A stretch of DNA of 64,000 nt from Treponema sp. (GTDB lineage Bacteria; Spirochaetota; Spirochaetia; Treponematales; Breznakiellaceae), in contig WQXU01000002.1 of the NCBI GenBank assembly GCA_009781635.1, positions 1 through 64,000 on the forward strand, written 5' to 3'. Within the stretch, counting starts at the first letter, position 1. Each line of letters opens with the position of its first letter. Below the pieces are notes generated by a model. That model ran no database searches. It saw only the letters and a list, made by a program, of their open reading frames with translations, and was not told where the DNA came from. The position numbers and the translations under genes are program-made. Positions 61,790 through 64,000 of this stretch are shown piece by piece.

Positions 61790-64000
61790 AAGCTATTTCC
61801 CTGCATGACATTTCTTCTGTTTGCCTTTTCGTTTTCTATATGCGCGGTTATCGCGGCAGGGTTCAGGAAAATCAATATTTTTTCGTTATAGACCCCTGTC
61901 CCGAAAATAAAATCGCTGTAGATTTGTTTATTATCAAGGGTAAATTCTTCATCAGTCTTGTCTAATACATTCCTGACAAGAAGTCCGATGGAAGATGTAC
62001 TGTTTTTCAGAGTAAGTACATAGAGTTTTTCTTCTGTGTAATCCTGTTTAAAAACCGGTACGTAATTTTCCGGTCTTACAACGCGCCATGTAATACCGGT
62101 AATATTGATAAAATATTCATTGTTTATTTCCTGAATATCTTTTGATTTAACAAGTTCGATCCTGGAAATATCACGCATATCAACGGTAAAATATTCCTTC
62201 CCTGAACATTTAAAGATTAAAATTTGTTTTTCATTTCCGGTTTTCTTGTATTTATCAACTGTCAGGGAGAATTGCTGCGCCGCATCTTTCTGAATATCCT
62301 CAATGCCCATAAACCGCATGATTCCTGCAGCGTTCAGAATTGTAACAGCTTTTCCGTTGCCTAAAACCGTTACGCTTGAATAACATGGGCAGTTCTGCAA
62401 GTATATGGGAAGCGGTTTTACAAGCACCTGCTCTGTATCCAGTGCATTATCTATTAAAAGCGCAAATCTTTTTCCGTCTGATTTTAATACAAGACATTTT
62501 GTAACACTGGCAGCCATGTATTTTTCAAGTACTTCGTCAGCGGAAACCGGCTGAGTATTTTTTGCTTTAGCTTCTATCTCATTCATGGTTATAACTGGGA
62601 TAATCAGTTCGTTATAAATTAAAACAAGAGATTTATTTACCTTTTCAAGCCGTATTGAAACAGTATTGTTGCAAATACGTACAATGTGTTCCACATTTAA
62701 TTCCGGTACTGCATAAGAAATTGAATCAATATTTACAATAAGAGTATTTATAACCGACAGAGTAAGCGGCATTTTCAAACGAACAGTCGTTCCATGTCCC
62801 GGCTCGGATTCAATTTCAATGGAACCGCCGGATTTTTCTATATTTGTTTTAACGATATCCATTCCAACGCCGCGTCCGGAAAGGTTTGTTACCTGTTTAG
62901 CGGTTGAAATGCCGGGTTTAAAAATTAAATTGTAAACTTCACTTTCCGGCATTGAGGCAAGCATTTCTTCAGTCACTATTCCGCGTTCAACAGCTTTGTT
63001 TTTAAGAGCGTTTATGTCGATGCCTGCACCATCATCAATTACTTCAATAATGGCTGAACCGTCACGCATATAAGCATCAAGTGTGATTGTACCCTTAACA
63101 GGTTTACCTGCTGCTGCGCGCTGCTGGGCAGACTCCATGCCGTGATCAGTTGAATTCTTTACAAGCTGTGTAATAGGGTCTGTAAGCTCTTCCAGTAAAT
63201 ATTTGTCAAGCGTTATGTCGTCTCTTAAAATGTTAACCGTTATATCTTTATTCAAAGCCTTTGCGGTATCACGTATTATCCGCGGGAATTTATTTAAGAT
63301 AACGCTTATTGGCTGCATTCTTGTAAACATGATTCTTTCGTGGATTTCGCTGGTAAGATGGTTTACATCATGTAAAAGCGGCGCAAAGCCGGGAATTGAT
63401 TTTTTATGATTTGCCACGGCGGAAAAAAGCTGGTTGCGTACCAGGATCAATTCGTTTGCTAAATCCATTATCTTGTTGATGTCTGTTATATCCAGCCGGA
63501 TTGAAAGATTATTATCTCTGGAAGATTTACTATTCTGTTTGCTTTTAGGCACAAAAGCCGGAACCTGATTCGTCATTATTGCCTTTTCTTCGGCTTCTTC
63601 GCCGAAAACAGTTTTCTTTGGCAAAAGGAATATATTGCTTTTATCCACTCCAACTGCTTTTTGAAAAAGGGAAAGCTCTAAAATACTGGTTGCAAGTATT
63701 TCCAGAGTAGAAGTATCATGTTCTTTTAACGTATTAATTAATTCTTCTGTAAAAGCTGCATTGTCAGAATTTTCCAGCTTTTTTCCGTCACTGCCTGCAG
63801 TGCCGCCGCTGCTTACGATTGCCTGCACAATTGATCCAATAGAAATTATATTTTCTATCATTCCGCTGGGGTTTTTATAGTATTTGCCAAGGCTTCTGTT
63901 GAAATTTATATTTACATAGTATATTTTTTGCCCGCGCTTGGCGGCATTTCTGAGAGTCTTTTCCGTATGTTCATCATTAAAATTAAAAGGTATATGCGCT
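61786..64000 (-). CDS. cheA: chemotaxis histidine kinase CheA, N-terminus cut by the window edge
   Basis: The frame is open for 46 codons beyond the ATG at 63861 and leaves the window, so 737 residues of a longer protein are seen. Those extra codons plus MIENIISIGSIVQAI look like a CheY-binding P2 domain; the HPt (P1) must lie beyond the edge. Then come the dimerisation domain (LANELILVRNQL), the ATPase (N-box VKNSTDHGMESA, G1 DDGAGID, G2 GRGVGMDIV) and two CheW-like domains (about 380-510 and 545-680 from that ATG) instead of one. It heads the che operon. Confidence 0.93.
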   Translation of the reverse strand, partial: AHIPFNFNDEHTEKTLRNAAKRGQKIYYVNINFNRSLGKYYKNPSGMIENIISIGSIVQAIVSSGGTAGSDGKKLENSDNAAFTEELINTLKEHDTSTLEILATSILELSLFQKAVGVDKSNIFLLPKKTVFGEEAEEKAIMTNQVPAFVPKSKQNSKSSRDNNLSIRLDITDINKIMDLANELILVRNQLFSAVANHKKSIPGFAPLLHDVNHLTSEIHERIMFTRMQPISVILNKFPRIIRDTAKALNKDITVNILRDDITLDKYLLEELTDPITQLVKNSTDHGMESAQQRAAAGKPVKGTITLDAYMRDGSAIIEVIDDGAGIDINALKNKAVERGIVTEEMLASMPESEVYNLIFKPGISTAKQVTNLSGRGVGMDIVKTNIEKSGGSIEIESEPGHGTTVRLKMPLTLSVINTLIVNIDSISYAVPELNVEHIVRICNNTVSIRLEKVNKSLVLIYNELIIPVITMNEIEAKAKNTQPVSADEVLEKYMAASVTKCLVLKSDGKRFALLIDNALDTEQVLVKPLPIYLQNCPCYSSVTVLGNGKAVTILNAAGIMRFMGIEDIQKDAAQQFSLTVDKYKKTGNEKQILIFKCSGKEYFTVDMRDISRIELVKSKDIQEINNEYFINITGITWRVVRPENYVPVFKQDYTEEKLYVLTLKNSTSSIGLLVRNVLDKTDEEFTLDNKQIYSDFIFGTGVYNEKILIFLNPAAITAHIENEKANRRNVMQGNSL

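Overview
The window reads as a spirochaete chromosome, most likely a Treponema-type bacterium from a termite or similar gut. The core flagellin (43610-44470) is of the spirochaetal FlaB type, most exported proteins carry relaxed spirochaetal lipoboxes, and the flagellin has a long structured leader of the kind described from termite-hindgut metagenomes. The species call is inference; no rRNA or tRNA gene is present.

Region 1 (1-13.7 kb) is a signalling cluster. It holds a diguanylate cyclase, an HD-GYP phosphodiesterase, a lone solute-binding lipoprotein, two very large hybrid histidine kinases with receiver and HPt domains, a double receiver, a single receiver, and a diguanylate-cyclase paralogue with a degenerate active site. 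Together they look like a phosphorelay feeding c-di-GMP synthesis, breakdown and possibly sensing.

Region 2 (13.8-25.5 kb) is a tungsten/molybdenum unit on the + strand: iron alcohol dehydrogenase, four-cluster ferredoxin, aldehyde:ferredoxin oxidoreductase (AOR), a MoaD-like protein, a probable Moco/Tuco riboswitch, the TupABC tungstate transporter, two MoeA paralogues, MoaC, MoaA and a MOSC-MogA fusion. It would import tungstate, build the pterin cofactor, load AOR and link aldehyde/acid chemistry to alcohol formation.

Region 3 (25.5-29.5 kb) is a 4-kb AT-rich insertion of accessory genes. It is bounded by an exact 18-bp direct repeat that overlaps the stop codons of the convergent genes mogA and dapA. 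It carries two membrane-anchored unknowns, a frameshifted lipoprotein gene, an Rpn/PD-(D/E)XK gene and several internal repeats.

Region 4 (29.5-43.1 kb) is mostly housekeeping on the - strand: lysC-dapB-dapA, rpsU, an M23 peptidase, recJ, flavodoxin, recO and argA. It also holds a DUF4143 ATPase gene flanked by repeated palindromes.

Region 5 (43.1-53 kb) has flaB with a sigma-28-like promoter and a roughly 420-nt structured leader, several exported proteins, a chemoreceptor gene broken by a frameshift in its signalling tip, a DUF362 protein, a permease, and a beta-helix/FGE-sulfatase fusion.

Region 6 (53-64 kb) has a third giant hybrid kinase and the chemotaxis operon cheA-cheW-mcp-cheR-cheY on the - strand. 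cheA runs off the right edge.
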